From an uncultured Candidatus Saccharibacteria bacterium (GTDB lineage Bacteria > Patescibacteriota > Saccharimonadia > Saccharimonadales > Saccharimonadaceae): a stretch of 25,878 nucleotides of DNA. Below the pieces are notes generated by a model. That model did not search any database. It was not told the origin of the DNA and saw nothing but the letters and a program-made list of their open reading frames with translations. Positions 5,428-14,667 of this stretch are shown here, piece by piece. Location: NCBI GenBank assembly GCA_937902295.1, contig CALGUM010000059.1, forward strand, positions 1-25,878, written 5' to 3'. A program made the translations under genes and the position numbers. Numbering within the stretch: the stretch's first letter is position 1; each line of letters starts with the position of its first letter.

Positions 5428-7739
5428 GTAGCTTGCTCCTCTCGACTACGCACGATACGGCGAGAATACATTTTTGATAATTCGCTCACCGGGATGAATA
5501 TTGCAAGGGCGAAAAGTGTCGCCAGGATTACGTGTGAAAGTTGCGGCGTTGTGCCGATAAGCCATTGCCCGAGTGGAGAAAAGAGCAGTGATCCTTGAAT
5601 GACGATGATACATACTATACTGGTGTAGATTGCTGGACTCCATGTCCGGAATCGCACAAAAAGTGATGTATGGTCGCTTCGGGCTGCAAGTGCACTCACG
5701 ATCTGCAGTACGACGAATGTATGGAACGCAAGGGCCTGCGCGTAGACAAGCTCGTACCGCTGCAGTGCAACTAAGAAAACTGCAAGCGTGGTAATTGCCA
5801 TGGTAAACGCGAGTATACAGAGTCGGAGTCCCAAGTAGTTCGGTAACACTCGCATGCGTGGTGACGCGGGCCGACGTTTCATGATGTTGCGACTGTCTGG
5901 CTCAACTGCCAGGCCTAGTACGAGTATGGTGTATACAATGATGTTTGACCATAGTAGCTGTAGCGGGGTCAGTGCGAGTGGCAAGGTGAAGAGAAGTATC
6001 GAGATAATGATCGTCACTTCCGCTAAATTTGTCGTGAGGGTATAGAATATAGCACGCCGGATATTACTCACAATTGAGCGAGAGGTTTTGATAGCTTGGT
6101 AGAGTGTCTGTAGGTGATTTTTGCGGCTCAGCAGCACGATGTCGCTTGCATCGTGTGCGAGCGAGGCGCTACCCTGATGTGTGATGCCGATGTGCGCACG
6201 TGAAAGAATGGGTGTGTCGTCTGTCCCCTGCCCTGTTGCTGCGACAACATGATGTTGTTTGAGCGAGGCTACAATATCTGAGGTGTGACCAACAGAGGTT
6301 CTCGCATAGACACGAGCACCGTGTATGACTTGTTGTGCCGCACGCGCGGGCATGACCGTGAGACGACGAGCATCAATTGCCTCTGATCGTTTTGAGGTAA
6401 GCCCCATGCGTTTCGCCAGGATATAGGCACTTTCTGTGCTATCTCCAGTCGCAAGTCGTGGTGTGATGCCAGCTGCAATTAACTGAGGGATCGTACGCTT
6501 TGCGTCAGGTACGGGAGAATAGTGGAACGCAATAAGTCCAATAAACTGCATCGAGGATGTTTCTTCTACTTTTTCTACAGAAGAAAGTAGCTCTTCTGTT
6601 TTGCAACTGGCGACCGCGAGTACTTGGTGGCCTTGCGCTGTCATTCGCTGGATTTGTAGGTGGATGGACTCTCGTTCGTTTTCGGTGAGTTCTGCAAGGT
6701 TTAGAATCTTTTCTGGGGAACCCTTGAGGATAAGTTCGTAGTTACGTGCATCATGCCATAGGTTACCACTTACTTGTGTACGATGATCGAATAAAAACTG
6801 AATCGCTGGTCGTATAGAGGTAGAGGGGCTATGTACCTGGGAGAGTGCGATATCTATGTTATCTCGTTCGTGTTCGTGCCATGCGAGCGTGCGACTCAGT
6901 GCCAGAGTAAATGTGCGTTTGTCGGTTTCTGGGTGCCACATCTCAGCAATCTCTGGTGATTTTGCGACCATGAAGCCTGTCTTGCCCATTACCAGAGTAG
7001 TGAGCATGCTCGTATGCTCTATGGCGCGCAGTGAAACAAAGAGTGCACGCTGTGAGGCTAGCTTACCTATCCCTTGGGTAGTGATGATCATCACAATAAT
7101 CGGCAGCATCGCTGGTATGGCGGCAACAATTAAGACAATCGCATATTCAGCCGCCGTGTACCATGCAGCGCCGCGCACCAGGCTTATTGCTATGAGTGCA
7201 GTAGCTACTGCAAGCGATGCGAGGATGATACGGTTTGTCATGGTAGCTATTTTTCGCTGGTAGGTACTATGTTTCGCGGTAGCAGTAATACGGTGTGCGA
7301 TACTGCTGTACTCTGTATGTGCGCCAGTGGCGGTTACTACGTACTCACCTGTGCCGGAAGTTACATATGTCCCACGGTATACCATATTCGTCCGCTGGCT
7401 GAGTTCGCTATCACTATGGACGGGTGCGGTGTGTTTTTCGACGGGATCTTCGTTTCCAGTCAGTTGATATTCTTTTACGTGTAGTTCGGTCGCGTGCAAT
7501 AGACGGCCATCGGCTGGCACATGATCACCTTTATGAAGGATGATAATATCCCCGGGGACAACATTTTTGATCGCGATATCCGTGCCTACTCCATCTCTTT
7601 TGATGAGTGCTACGCTGCTTCCGAGTTGTTCGTTTTGCTGCAGAATTTTATTGTGAGATCGCATGTGTGCATAGCGAAGCGCAAAATTGATGACGATAAC
7701 ACTTCCAAGTAATACCGTGACAACTGTCTGCGCAATCAC
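5424..7739 (-). CDS. P2-type cation-transporting ATPase, main part, catalytically degenerate
   Basis: These 771 residues cover the actuator, P, N and C-terminal membrane domains of a P2-type (Ca-ATPase-like) pump. Recognisable landmarks are PGDIIILHKGDHVPADGRLL (actuator), LKGSPEKIL (nucleotide-binding KGxPE), ARLATGD-like RLATGDSTESAYILAKRMGL (P domain), and a six-helix C-terminal bundle with PLQLLWSN. Nearly every catalytic or ion-binding motif is altered. DKTGT reads GKTGF (Gly at 6984-6986 replaces the phosphorylated Asp), TGES reads TGNE, GDGxND reads GQGTDD, PEGL reads PAML, and NxxTDG reads NIIVYT. Normal pumping is not expected. The frame continues upstream without a shift to an N-terminal piece (7770-7949), broken only by TAG 7772-7770. 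The GTG at 7739 is merely the first usable start after that stop. Confidence 0.85.
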   Translation of the reverse strand: MIAQTVVTVLLGSVIVINFALRYAHMRSHNKILQQNEQLGSSVALIKRDGVGTDIAIKNVVPGDIIILHKGDHVPADGRLLHATELHVKEYQLTGNEDPVEKHTAPVHSDSELSQRTNMVYRGTYVTSGTGEYVVTATGAHTEYSSIAHRITATAKHSTYQRKIATMTNRIILASLAVATALIAISLVRGAAWYTAAEYAIVLIVAAIPAMLPIIVMIITTQGIGKLASQRALFVSLRAIEHTSMLTTLVMGKTGFMVAKSPEIAEMWHPETDKRTFTLALSRTLAWHEHERDNIDIALSQVHSPSTSIRPAIQFLFDHRTQVSGNLWHDARNYELILKGSPEKILNLAELTENERESIHLQIQRMTAQGHQVLAVASCKTEELLSSVEKVEETSSMQFIGLIAFHYSPVPDAKRTIPQLIAAGITPRLATGDSTESAYILAKRMGLTSKRSEAIDARRLTVMPARAAQQVIHGARVYARTSVGHTSDIVASLKQHHVVAATGQGTDDTPILSRAHIGITHQGSASLAHDASDIVLLSRKNHLQTLYQAIKTSRSIVSNIRRAIFYTLTTNLAEVTIIISILLFTLPLALTPLQLLWSNIIVYTILVLGLAVEPDSRNIMKRRPASPRMRVLPNYLGLRLCILAFTMAITTLAVFLVALQRYELVYAQALAFHTFVVLQIVSALAARSDHTSLFVRFRTWSPAIYTSIVCIIVIQGSLLFSPLGQWLIGTTPQLSHVILATLFALAIFIPVSELSKMYSRRIVRSREEQAT

Positions 7740-7769
7740 GAGTGAAAATCCTACTGCGAGGAGTAATAT

Positions 7770-7949
7770 CTAGAGGTATGCATCATCCATCAAGCGAGGT
7801 GGCTGATGGTGCGTGTGGCTGTGCGAGATGCGGTTGTGCCCATGTGTCCGAACTCGTGCCGAGGCTTCAGCGTGCGATAACCCTTCAGTTGAGGTGTGAA
7901 GTTCGCGGAGTGTCTCGTCTGGGCTATGAGAATGATAGAACGTAAGCAT
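7770..7949 (-). pseudogene. N-terminal part of the same P-type ATPase, ended by in-frame TAG
   Basis: These 59 residues match the cation-ATPase N-terminal domain (SPDETLRELHTSTEGLSHAE, then ARVRTHGHNRI). A His-rich linker follows (SHSHTHHQPP) and then the start of the first TM helix. The next codon is TAG, after which the same frame goes straight on with ILLLAVGFSLVIAQTVV, the rest of that helix. One base change or readthrough would restore an 841-aa pump of normal length. ATG 7949 was chosen because TATACT lies 7 nt upstream (leaderless). Confidence 0.75.
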
Positions 7950-7964
7950 TAGCATTAGTATACC
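7950..7964 (-). promoter_or_regulatory. leaderless promoter of the ATPase operon
   Basis: TTTTTGGTATACTAATGCTA precedes ATG 7949 on the minus strand (TATACT at 7962-7957). The T-tract of the greA-like terminator runs into it, as in the HIT promoter. Confidence 0.6.
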
Positions 7965-7998
7965 AAAAAGGTTACGTAACACTAAGTGCTTCGTAACC
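7965..7998 (-). terminator. terminator of the GreA-family gene
   Basis: On the minus strand GGTTACG pairs with CGTAACC across a 15-base loop and is followed by TTTTT. It separates the GreA-family gene from the ATPase promoter. Confidence 0.6.
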
Positions 7999-8026
7999 CT
8001 ATGGTGTGAGGATGTGCGGTGAGGTG

Positions 8027-8497
8027 CTAACTAATTCGAACGAGTTGGAGGCTTTTGTTGCGTAAGCCCGCTGTCCATTCGACAGTTTCTTTGATGCTAC
8101 GACCAACAAGACTTTGGCCTAGAGGACTATTAATAGAGATGCGACCATCGCTTGGATTTGCCTCGAGGCTATCGACCAGTGTATATCTAAATACTCTACC
8201 ATTGGTGTCTGTGAGGTCGACTACCGAGCCGAGCGCTACTCTGAGTGCGTCACGCTTACGCGGCAGTTGTTTGGCGCGTGAAAGCTGCAATTGCTTTTCT
8301 TGCAATTCAACCGCGAGTAACTCTACTCTGCTCTGAGCTTCTATTCGTTCAAATCGATCTTCTCTAGAATCTGTCTTGTCAAGCTCTCTAAGCTCGTGCT
8401 GTGCATGGTGGAGTGAGCGTTCGAGCGAAGCAATTTGCTTCTTAAGCTCTTTGATGCCTTTTTTGCTGAGATATACTGTTTCACTTGTTGTGATCAT
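8027..8497 (-). CDS. GreA/GreB-family transcription elongation factor
   Basis: This 156-aa protein has the two-domain Gre layout. An N-terminal antiparallel coiled coil (about residues 10-85) carries acidic residues near its tip (ELDKTDSREDRFE). The C-terminal FKBP-like domain contains ALGSVVDLTD, the alternating strand pattern of the family, and ISINSPLGQSLVGR. Gre factors enter the RNA polymerase secondary channel and stimulate cleavage of backtracked RNA. Whether this is the main GreA or a paralogue cannot be told. ATG 8497 is preceded by a good Shine-Dalgarno sequence (AAAGGAGA, 7 nt away). The gene has its own hairpin terminator downstream at 7965-7998. Confidence 0.85.
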   Translation of the reverse strand: MITTSETVYLSKKGIKELKKQIASLERSLHHAQHELRELDKTDSREDRFERIEAQSRVELLAVELQEKQLQLSRAKQLPRKRDALRVALGSVVDLTDTNGRVFRYTLVDSLEANPSDGRISINSPLGQSLVGRSIKETVEWTAGLRNKSLQLVRIS

Positions 8498-8604
8498 CTT
8501 CGTCTCTCCTTTGTTCTTTTTACATAACCAGTATGATGGTTATAGCTATGAGTATGCCAGACAAACCTGAGTCTTTGCTGAGTGTTGCGCCTGAGTTGTG
8601 AATA

Positions 8605-9636
8605 TTACACTGAACGCGTTTGAGATAGAGGTAAGCGCACGGTAAATTTTGTAAATACATCTGGCTGGCTTGATGCCGTAAGTTCGCCGTGATGAAGCTC
8701 TACAATTTTTTTTGCAATAGGGAGTCCGAGGCCATAACTGATGTCAGCATGCTGGTTTCTCGAATCCTCTGCCCGGTAGAATCGCCTAAAGATGTGAGGA
8801 AGCTGTGAGTCGGAAATACCTTTTCCCGTATTGGTGACGCTAATTTCGACGTTCGTACGACCCTTTCGCTTGATCGATAGGACAACACGGCTATGAGGAG
8901 GACTGTATTTGAGCGCATTATCGAGGAGTACCAGCACAAGTTCGGTAATACTGGCAGGATTAGCTTCGATTGTAGGGATCTTCTTCACTGCTGTTATATC
9001 GATACGCTCTGCCCTCTCGCCCAGCGATCGAATGGCTACATCCAATGGTTCTGTGATATTAAATCTACGCCATTCGAGCTTACTATACTCAAGTTTCGCG
9101 AGCAAAAGGAGCGTTGTCGAAAGATTGCTGAGTCGATTGACCTCTTCTAGGTTGCTTGTGAGTACCTGTTGGTAGTCCTGTTTTGTGGCTTTCTTGTCCT
9201 TCAAGATAAGTTCGAGCTCTGCTTTCATGACAGTGAGTGGAGTTCTGAGTTCATGGCTCGCGTCACTTGTGAATCGTGTCTGGGCTTCGTGCGCTGCTTC
9301 TATAGGTTGCAACGTGCGGCGAGCCCACGCATATGCAGCGACAGAGGCAAAGCCTAGGATGGCGATATTTGCGTACAGGAGCATAGTAACAATATTTGCC
9401 TTTGCTTCTTGCATCTGTCGATCGCGCACACGCTCAAAATCAAACGCTGTCTGTTCGAGGAGTGCTGTGTCTTGTGAAATTCTCGTTTCGATAACTTCAA
9501 ACCTCGCTTCGATTTCACCAGTTGCAGAGTTATATACCATCACACTAAAAATAATATTGAGGACCAGGATTCCCAATAAGTACCACACGGTAAGCTTGAG
9601 CGTGGCCGATTGGAACATGAGGGAAATATTTTGCAT
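8605..9636 (-). CDS. sensor histidine kinase
   Basis: This 343-aa kinase has two TM helices (about residues 15-35 and 82-105) enclosing a short external segment of roughly 45 residues, then HAMP-like linker sequence. The H box SHELRTPL carries the phosphorylated His at about residue 128. The ATPase domain shows the N box (LDNALKYSP), G1 (NTGKGIS), F box (IFRRFYRAE) and G2 (YGLGLPIAKKIV), so it should be active. The short sensor loop suggests it detects a membrane or cell-envelope state rather than a large ligand. Its ATG overlaps the stop of the response regulator by one base (TAATG). It is the last gene of the ABC/two-component operon. Confidence 0.93.
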   Translation of the reverse strand: MQNISLMFQSATLKLTVWYLLGILVLNIIFSVMVYNSATGEIEARFEVIETRISQDTALLEQTAFDFERVRDRQMQEAKANIVTMLLYANIAILGFASVAAYAWARRTLQPIEAAHEAQTRFTSDASHELRTPLTVMKAELELILKDKKATKQDYQQVLTSNLEEVNRLSNLSTTLLLLAKLEYSKLEWRRFNITEPLDVAIRSLGERAERIDITAVKKIPTIEANPASITELVLVLLDNALKYSPPHSRVVLSIKRKGRTNVEISVTNTGKGISDSQLPHIFRRFYRAEDSRNQHADISYGLGLPIAKKIVELHHGELTASSQPDVFTKFTVRLPLSQTRSV

Positions 9637-10310
9637 TAGGCTACTTCCAGTTTATAACCCACGCCGCGTACGGTTTTTATGTATTTCACATTAAACCTTG
9701 TATCGATCTTGGTGCGTAGGTATTTGATGTATACTTCCACGGTATTCGGTAACACGTCGGCATCAAAATCCCACACGTGACTAATAATTTGTTCTTTGGA
9801 TAAGGGCCTTCCTGCATTTCTCATCAGGTATTCGAGAAGTGCAAACTCTTTGACGGTCAATTCAAGCATGGTGCTGTCATACGATGCTTGGTGCAGCGTG
9901 GTATTAAGCGACAACTTACCAACTTTTAAAATTACATCTTGTTGTGCGGTGGGGCGACGCAGTAGGGCGCGAACACGAGCCAGCAGTTCATCGATCGAAT
10001 ATGGTTTGGCGAGGTAGTCATCTGCACCGGCATCGAGTCCCTCGGTTTTCTGATCGACACTGCCAAGCGCAGTAAGGATGAGCGCAGGTGTCATAATGCC
10101 ATCGGTGCGAAGTTGACGTAGCAGGCCTATGCCATCGTATTCGCCGGGTATCATACGATCAAGAATGAGGACATCATACGGTTCTGTGCGTGCCATCGCA
10201 TATCCTGCATCTCCGTCATGTTCAATATCGACCGCATATCCCTGCTGTCTGAGCGCACGTGCGAGCGCCTGTGCGATCTTTACTTCATCTTCTACTACAA
10301 GTATACGCAT
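9636..10310 (-). CDS. OmpR/PhoB-family response regulator
   Basis: This 224-aa regulator begins MRILVVEDE, with the acidic pocket at residues 7-8 and the phosphoacceptor Asp51 in LILDRMIPG. The receiver's conserved Thr (LILTALG) and Lys (LAKPY) are present. The C-terminal winged helix is typical of OmpR/PhoB: LTVKEFALLEYLMRN, then the recognition helix region NTVEVYIKYLRTKID and KTVRGVGYKL. The open frame continues upstream inside the permease gene. ATG 10310, 7 bases after the permease stop, gives the family's normal start. It is the cognate partner of the kinase encoded next, with a one-base overlap. Confidence 0.94.
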   Translation of the reverse strand: MRILVVEDEVKIAQALARALRQQGYAVDIEHDGDAGYAMARTEPYDVLILDRMIPGEYDGIGLLRQLRTDGIMTPALILTALGSVDQKTEGLDAGADDYLAKPYSIDELLARVRALLRRPTAQQDVILKVGKLSLNTTLHQASYDSTMLELTVKEFALLEYLMRNAGRPLSKEQIISHVWDFDADVLPNTVEVYIKYLRTKIDTRFNVKYIKTVRGVGYKLEVA

Positions 10311-10317
10311 GCCACAG

Positions 10318-11547
10318 TTACCGCTTTTTACTTCGTAGTGCATTAAGGGAAAGTCGACTATCGTACTGCATTGCGCCGTATCGGAATAATCGTACTGCAA
10401 GCAAAATGATGAACGTACCGAGAATCGCGAGTGAACTAATAACGACAGCGGCATCCGCAATCGACAATGACCCAAAGGCATTTCGCAACATTGCCGTAAC
10501 AGGTGCGGTATATGGGAAGTATGTAAATATTTGTACTACCAGCGCCTCTGGGTCACTCAATATCAGCATAATGATATAGAACGGTACAAACATAATTAGT
10601 ATTGCGATACCGAAGTATTGGCCCGCTTCTTTTGCAGTTGGCATAACCGCGCCGATAGCCACGAGAGTACCAGTAAATACCATTAAGCCACCGATCATGA
10701 TCAGTCCACCAATAATAATTGCAGTCGGGTCAACCACAAGGTTAGACAGTATGTCGGCATTTGGCAAATTCACGGTCTCTGCACCAAGTATGAAATAGGC
10801 TGCAATAGCGGGTGCAAACATCACTAGCGCCTGGACTGCCCCCGCGAGGAATGTAGCAAGAAGTTTTCCTACGATGAGTATAGTCGGGTTGAGCGTAGTA
10901 AGGATCATCTCGGTAACACGATTTTCTTTTTCCTCGACCGTGCTGTTAAGTAGATTATTGCCAAGCATCGCGATAGTAAAGTAGAACAATACAAGAAACA
11001 GGAGTGGCGGTATCGCAGCCATCCAGCCAGCAGATTGTTCGCCATCTTCTTTGTAGGTGGTAACCTCGCTACTGATTGCACCTTGGGTGACATTGACAAG
11101 TTCTGGGTTGGCAATGCTTGCCGCAGCACTTGTCTTGAGCATTTGTTCTGCCACGGCCGAGTATTTACCATTATCAAAAAGTCCAGCATCTTTGCCGTAC
11201 ACTTCTAGTGGCTGCTCGAGCGTTTGAGGATAAAAGAAAAATGCATCGATTGAGCCAGTTTTGACTGCCTCTATACCCTGTTGCTTGTCATCAATTTCAG
11301 TCGCTTCGAAGTTTTGCGCAACTGTAGGCAGTACAATATCTGATTCATCGAGATAATTAATAGTAAACTTTTCTTGAGCAAGTTGGCTGCTGCTTTCTTG
11401 TCCTATGTGAGAGCTATAAAAAATAATACCGAATATTAGTCCGATCATGACAGGAAATGACAGTGTCGCTACCCAAAATGACGGTTTTTTTATAGTGCGC
11501 CAGAACTCGAATGAAACTACTGTACCGAGGTTGTGTCGTGATGCCAT
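10318..11547 (-). CDS. ABC-2 type transporter permease (NatB/YhaP-like)
   Basis: This 409-aa membrane protein has the ABC-2 layout: one TM helix near the N terminus (SFWVATLSFPVMIGLIFGII), a large extracytoplasmic domain of about 150 residues, then five further helices in the C-terminal half. The segment NSTVEEKENRVTEMILTTLN between helices is the conserved coupling region of this family. It pairs with the ATPase encoded 3 bases upstream to form an exporter. Relatives move sodium ions, antibiotics or peptides, and the substrate here is unknown. The link to a two-component system suggests induction by envelope stress or an antimicrobial, which is inference. Confidence 0.88.
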   Translation of the reverse strand: MASRHNLGTVVSFEFWRTIKKPSFWVATLSFPVMIGLIFGIIFYSSHIGQESSSQLAQEKFTINYLDESDIVLPTVAQNFEATEIDDKQQGIEAVKTGSIDAFFFYPQTLEQPLEVYGKDAGLFDNGKYSAVAEQMLKTSAAASIANPELVNVTQGAISSEVTTYKEDGEQSAGWMAAIPPLLFLVLFYFTIAMLGNNLLNSTVEEKENRVTEMILTTLNPTILIVGKLLATFLAGAVQALVMFAPAIAAYFILGAETVNLPNADILSNLVVDPTAIIIGGLIMIGGLMVFTGTLVAIGAVMPTAKEAGQYFGIAILIMFVPFYIIMLILSDPEALVVQIFTYFPYTAPVTAMLRNAFGSLSIADAAVVISSLAILGTFIILLAVRLFRYGAMQYDSRLSLNALRSKKR

Positions 11548-11550
11548 ACC

Positions 11551-12309
11551 CTACTCTTCTCCTTCTTGCATCGCCGCGTCTTCTCCGTATACCTGCAAAA
11601 ATACTTCGTCCATGGTGTGTTTTTGAAATTTTTCAAGTACCTCTGGGACGGTTCCGTAGGCAGCTTTTGTTCCGTCTTTTAGGAGTATGAGGCGATCACA
11701 TAATCGCTCTACTTCTGACATGTCATGCGTAATCAGGATAATTGTAGCTCCTTTTTCGCGCTGTGCCTCGACGATATCCATGAGTAGCCGTCTGTTGACA
11801 GGATCAAACCCTTTGGTTGGTTCATCAAGTATCAATACATCAGGATTGTTCATGATCGTAACGCCTAATTGGACTTTTTGTTGTTGTCCGCCCGACAGCT
11901 TGTCGACTTTTGACTTTGCTTTATCTTCGAGTTTGACGCGTTTTAGGTAGTCAAGAGACCACTCTCGCGCCTCTCGTTTGCCTAAACCTTTGAGCTGACC
12001 GAAATACGTCATAACGTCTATCACAGATTCTTTCTTGTAGAGGCCACGCTCTTCGGGTAGATATCCAAGTGTCGCGCCGTCTTGGGGTTCAAACTTTTTA
12101 CCGTTGATGTGGAGTGTGCCACTGGTAGCCTGGTATATACCTAAGAGTGCGCGCATAGTAGTGGTTTTACCGCTACCGTTACTACCTAAAAACCCAAAGG
12201 TTTCACCCTTATGTACATCAAAAGACATGTCATCGATGACTCGCTTGCTGCCGAACTTCATACTAAAGTTTTTGATTGATATGACGGGTTGAGTGGATTG
12301 TGCCAACAT
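11551..12309 (-). CDS. ABC transporter ATP-binding protein (exporter)
   Basis: This 252-aa nucleotide-binding protein has Walker A GSNGSGKTT (about residues 42-50), Q-loop region GYLPEERGLY, signature LSGGQQQKVQ, Walker B VLILDEPT, and the switch His in LITHDMSEV. The GYLPEERGLY sequence is characteristic of the NatA/YhaQ group. It is the first gene of a four-gene operon with its permease, a response regulator and a histidine kinase. ATG 12309 has a Shine-Dalgarno sequence (AAGGAG) 3 bases upstream, and a TATACT box lies at 12336-12331. That promoter is embraced by an inverted repeat. Confidence 0.94.
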   Translation of the reverse strand: MLAQSTQPVISIKNFSMKFGSKRVIDDMSFDVHKGETFGFLGSNGSGKTTTMRALLGIYQATSGTLHINGKKFEPQDGATLGYLPEERGLYKKESVIDVMTYFGQLKGLGKREAREWSLDYLKRVKLEDKAKSKVDKLSGGQQQKVQLGVTIMNNPDVLILDEPTKGFDPVNRRLLMDIVEAQREKGATIILITHDMSEVERLCDRLILLKDGTKAAYGTVPEVLEKFQKHTMDEVFLQVYGEDAAMQEGEE

Positions 12310-12320
12310 GTCTCCTTGTT

Positions 12321-12349
12321 CTTACATGTCAGTATAGCGTAGATGTAAG
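12321..12349 (-). promoter_or_regulatory. promoter of the ABC/two-component operon with flanking inverted repeat
   Basis: The -10 box TATACT (12336-12331) lies between perfect 7-bp inverted arms CTTACAT (12321-12327) and ATGTAAG (12343-12349). Binding of a dimeric regulator here would cover the promoter and the start site. Confidence 0.5.
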
Positions 12350-12388
12350 CACCGCTGCAACGTAGCATCGTGCGGAGTAACAGGCCTC

Positions 12389-13605
<1,217 letters not shown>

Positions 13606-13632
13606 AAACAATCTCTCTGTAGATAAATAGTT

Positions 13633-13662
13633 TTGGACGTTACGTAGATAATATGGTATAGT
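13633..13662 (+). promoter_or_regulatory. promoter of the two-TM hypothetical gene
   Basis: TTGGAC (13633-13638), an 18-base spacer ending TGG, then TATAGT (13657-13662). Just after the predicted start the transcript can form a small GTGAC/GTCAC hairpin (13671-13685). Confidence 0.5.
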
Positions 13663-13714
13663 TTCCGTAAGTGACTACTTGTCACGGTACCTTCTAGTAG
13701 AGAGGAGTGGCGTC

Positions 13715-14500
13715 ATGCCACTTTTGACATTACCTGTCAAGCACTCAAAGTATCGTCAAAATCCGAGTGTGGTAGATGTGTATATTCCCCGTCCGGTTTC
13801 CGAGAGAGATCAGCTGGTCCTGCGTCGGTATTATTTCGACACAGTGGCGCAGCAGAGGCTACGTGCCGAGCGCGAGATTACTACCACGAGAGCATCCGGC
13901 GCTGCAGTACTCGTATTCATGTTCGCTGCTACTACGGCGTACTATTCGCCTATTCGATTACAGCACGCTATCATAGGCGCTGTACTTGTGGCGATTGTGC
14001 TAGTATGGGCTGCGCGGTACAGATGTGAGCGCGCGCGGCGTATGCTTGCGGTACTCGCTACCTACAGACGCGTCGGAGTATTTAGTGTCGAAATCGGCGA
14101 AAAGAGCGTTGGGACAGTGCATGCAACTGCCGGTGTGGCGGGTAAGATTACTCTTCTTGCACCTGTGCCGCGATTATTGCGCACCGCAGATCGTTTACAT
14201 AGACGGTGCGGTGTGTCGCATGCGGCTCGCCTTACCGAATCGCTGGGGCAAGACTACAAGCGGGTCCACCCTGATCTTCACTGTGCAGTTGATGATGTGG
14301 TGGCGAAGTATGTACATGCGGCTCGCTACTATTACGAACAACTGGTCGATACGGATAAACCAACGCGTCAGGAGGTGATGCAAGCGAGCAACGCGATCGA
14401 TGGCGAGATCTATGACACTCTCGCTGCAATCGAACGTGTATACCTAGTTTATTCCGGTGCGCTCTCTGCACAGACAGAGGGGTTGCGCCCTAAATCCTAG
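13715..14500 (+). CDS. hypothetical protein with two transmembrane helices
   Basis: This 261-aa protein was not recognised. A basic N-terminal region of about 60 residues precedes two adjacent hydrophobic helices (AAVLVFMFAATTAYY and AIIGAVLVAIVLVWAA, about residues 63-105) with a short turn. A positively charged loop (RYRCERARR) and a mostly helical C-terminal domain of about 150 residues follow. Both ends are probably cytoplasmic. ATG 13715 has a strong AGAGGAG Shine-Dalgarno sequence 7 bases upstream. An upstream TTG (13679) lies before the ribosome site and is rejected. The gene stands alone with its own promoter, and a structured 3' region ends in a terminator. Confidence 0.65.
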   Translation: MPLLTLPVKHSKYRQNPSVVDVYIPRPVSERDQLVLRRYYFDTVAQQRLRAEREITTTRASGAAVLVFMFAATTAYYSPIRLQHAIIGAVLVAIVLVWAARYRCERARRMLAVLATYRRVGVFSVEIGEKSVGTVHATAGVAGKITLLAPVPRLLRTADRLHRRCGVSHAARLTESLGQDYKRVHPDLHCAVDDVVAKYVHAARYYYEQLVDTDKPTRQEVMQASNAIDGEIYDTLAAIERVYLVYSGALSAQTEGLRPKS

Positions 14501-14618
14501 GTGTCAGTTGCCAAGAACTACGAGGAGGTAACAATTTCATCCACCCACTAGCTAGGAAGGAGAACTGCGGACTATACGTCTGCAGGACACCACCTCGTTC
14601 GTGGGTGGTGTTTTCTTT
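14501..14618 (+). ncRNA. structured 3'-UTR or small RNA ending in a terminator
   Basis: After the stop codon come two purine-rich, Shine-Dalgarno-like tracts (GAGGAGGT near 14522 and AGGAAGGAGA near 14554) with no ORF behind them. An 8-bp hairpin CTGCGGAC/GTCTGCAG (14565-14572, 14578-14585) follows, and then the terminator. CCACCCAC (14541-14548) is complementary to GTGGGTGG (14601-14608) inside the terminator, so an alternative fold is possible. Confidence 0.35.
14588..14618 (+). terminator. intrinsic terminator
   Basis: CACCACC (14588-14594) pairs with GGTGGTG (14604-14610), followed by TTTTCTTTT. Confidence 0.75.
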
Positions 14619-14667
14619 TGAGCAAAAGTTACATAAACGGCGAATGGTGGGATATACTATAAGTACT

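Noticed and set aside
6856..7263. 135-aa plus-strand ORF opposite the ATPase
   Set aside because: It is a shadow of the well-supported minus-strand coding sequence with no signals of its own.
9636..10481. Long 281-aa start for the response regulator
   Set aside because: The extra 57 residues overlap the permease gene and precede the invariant receiver start MRILVVEDE.
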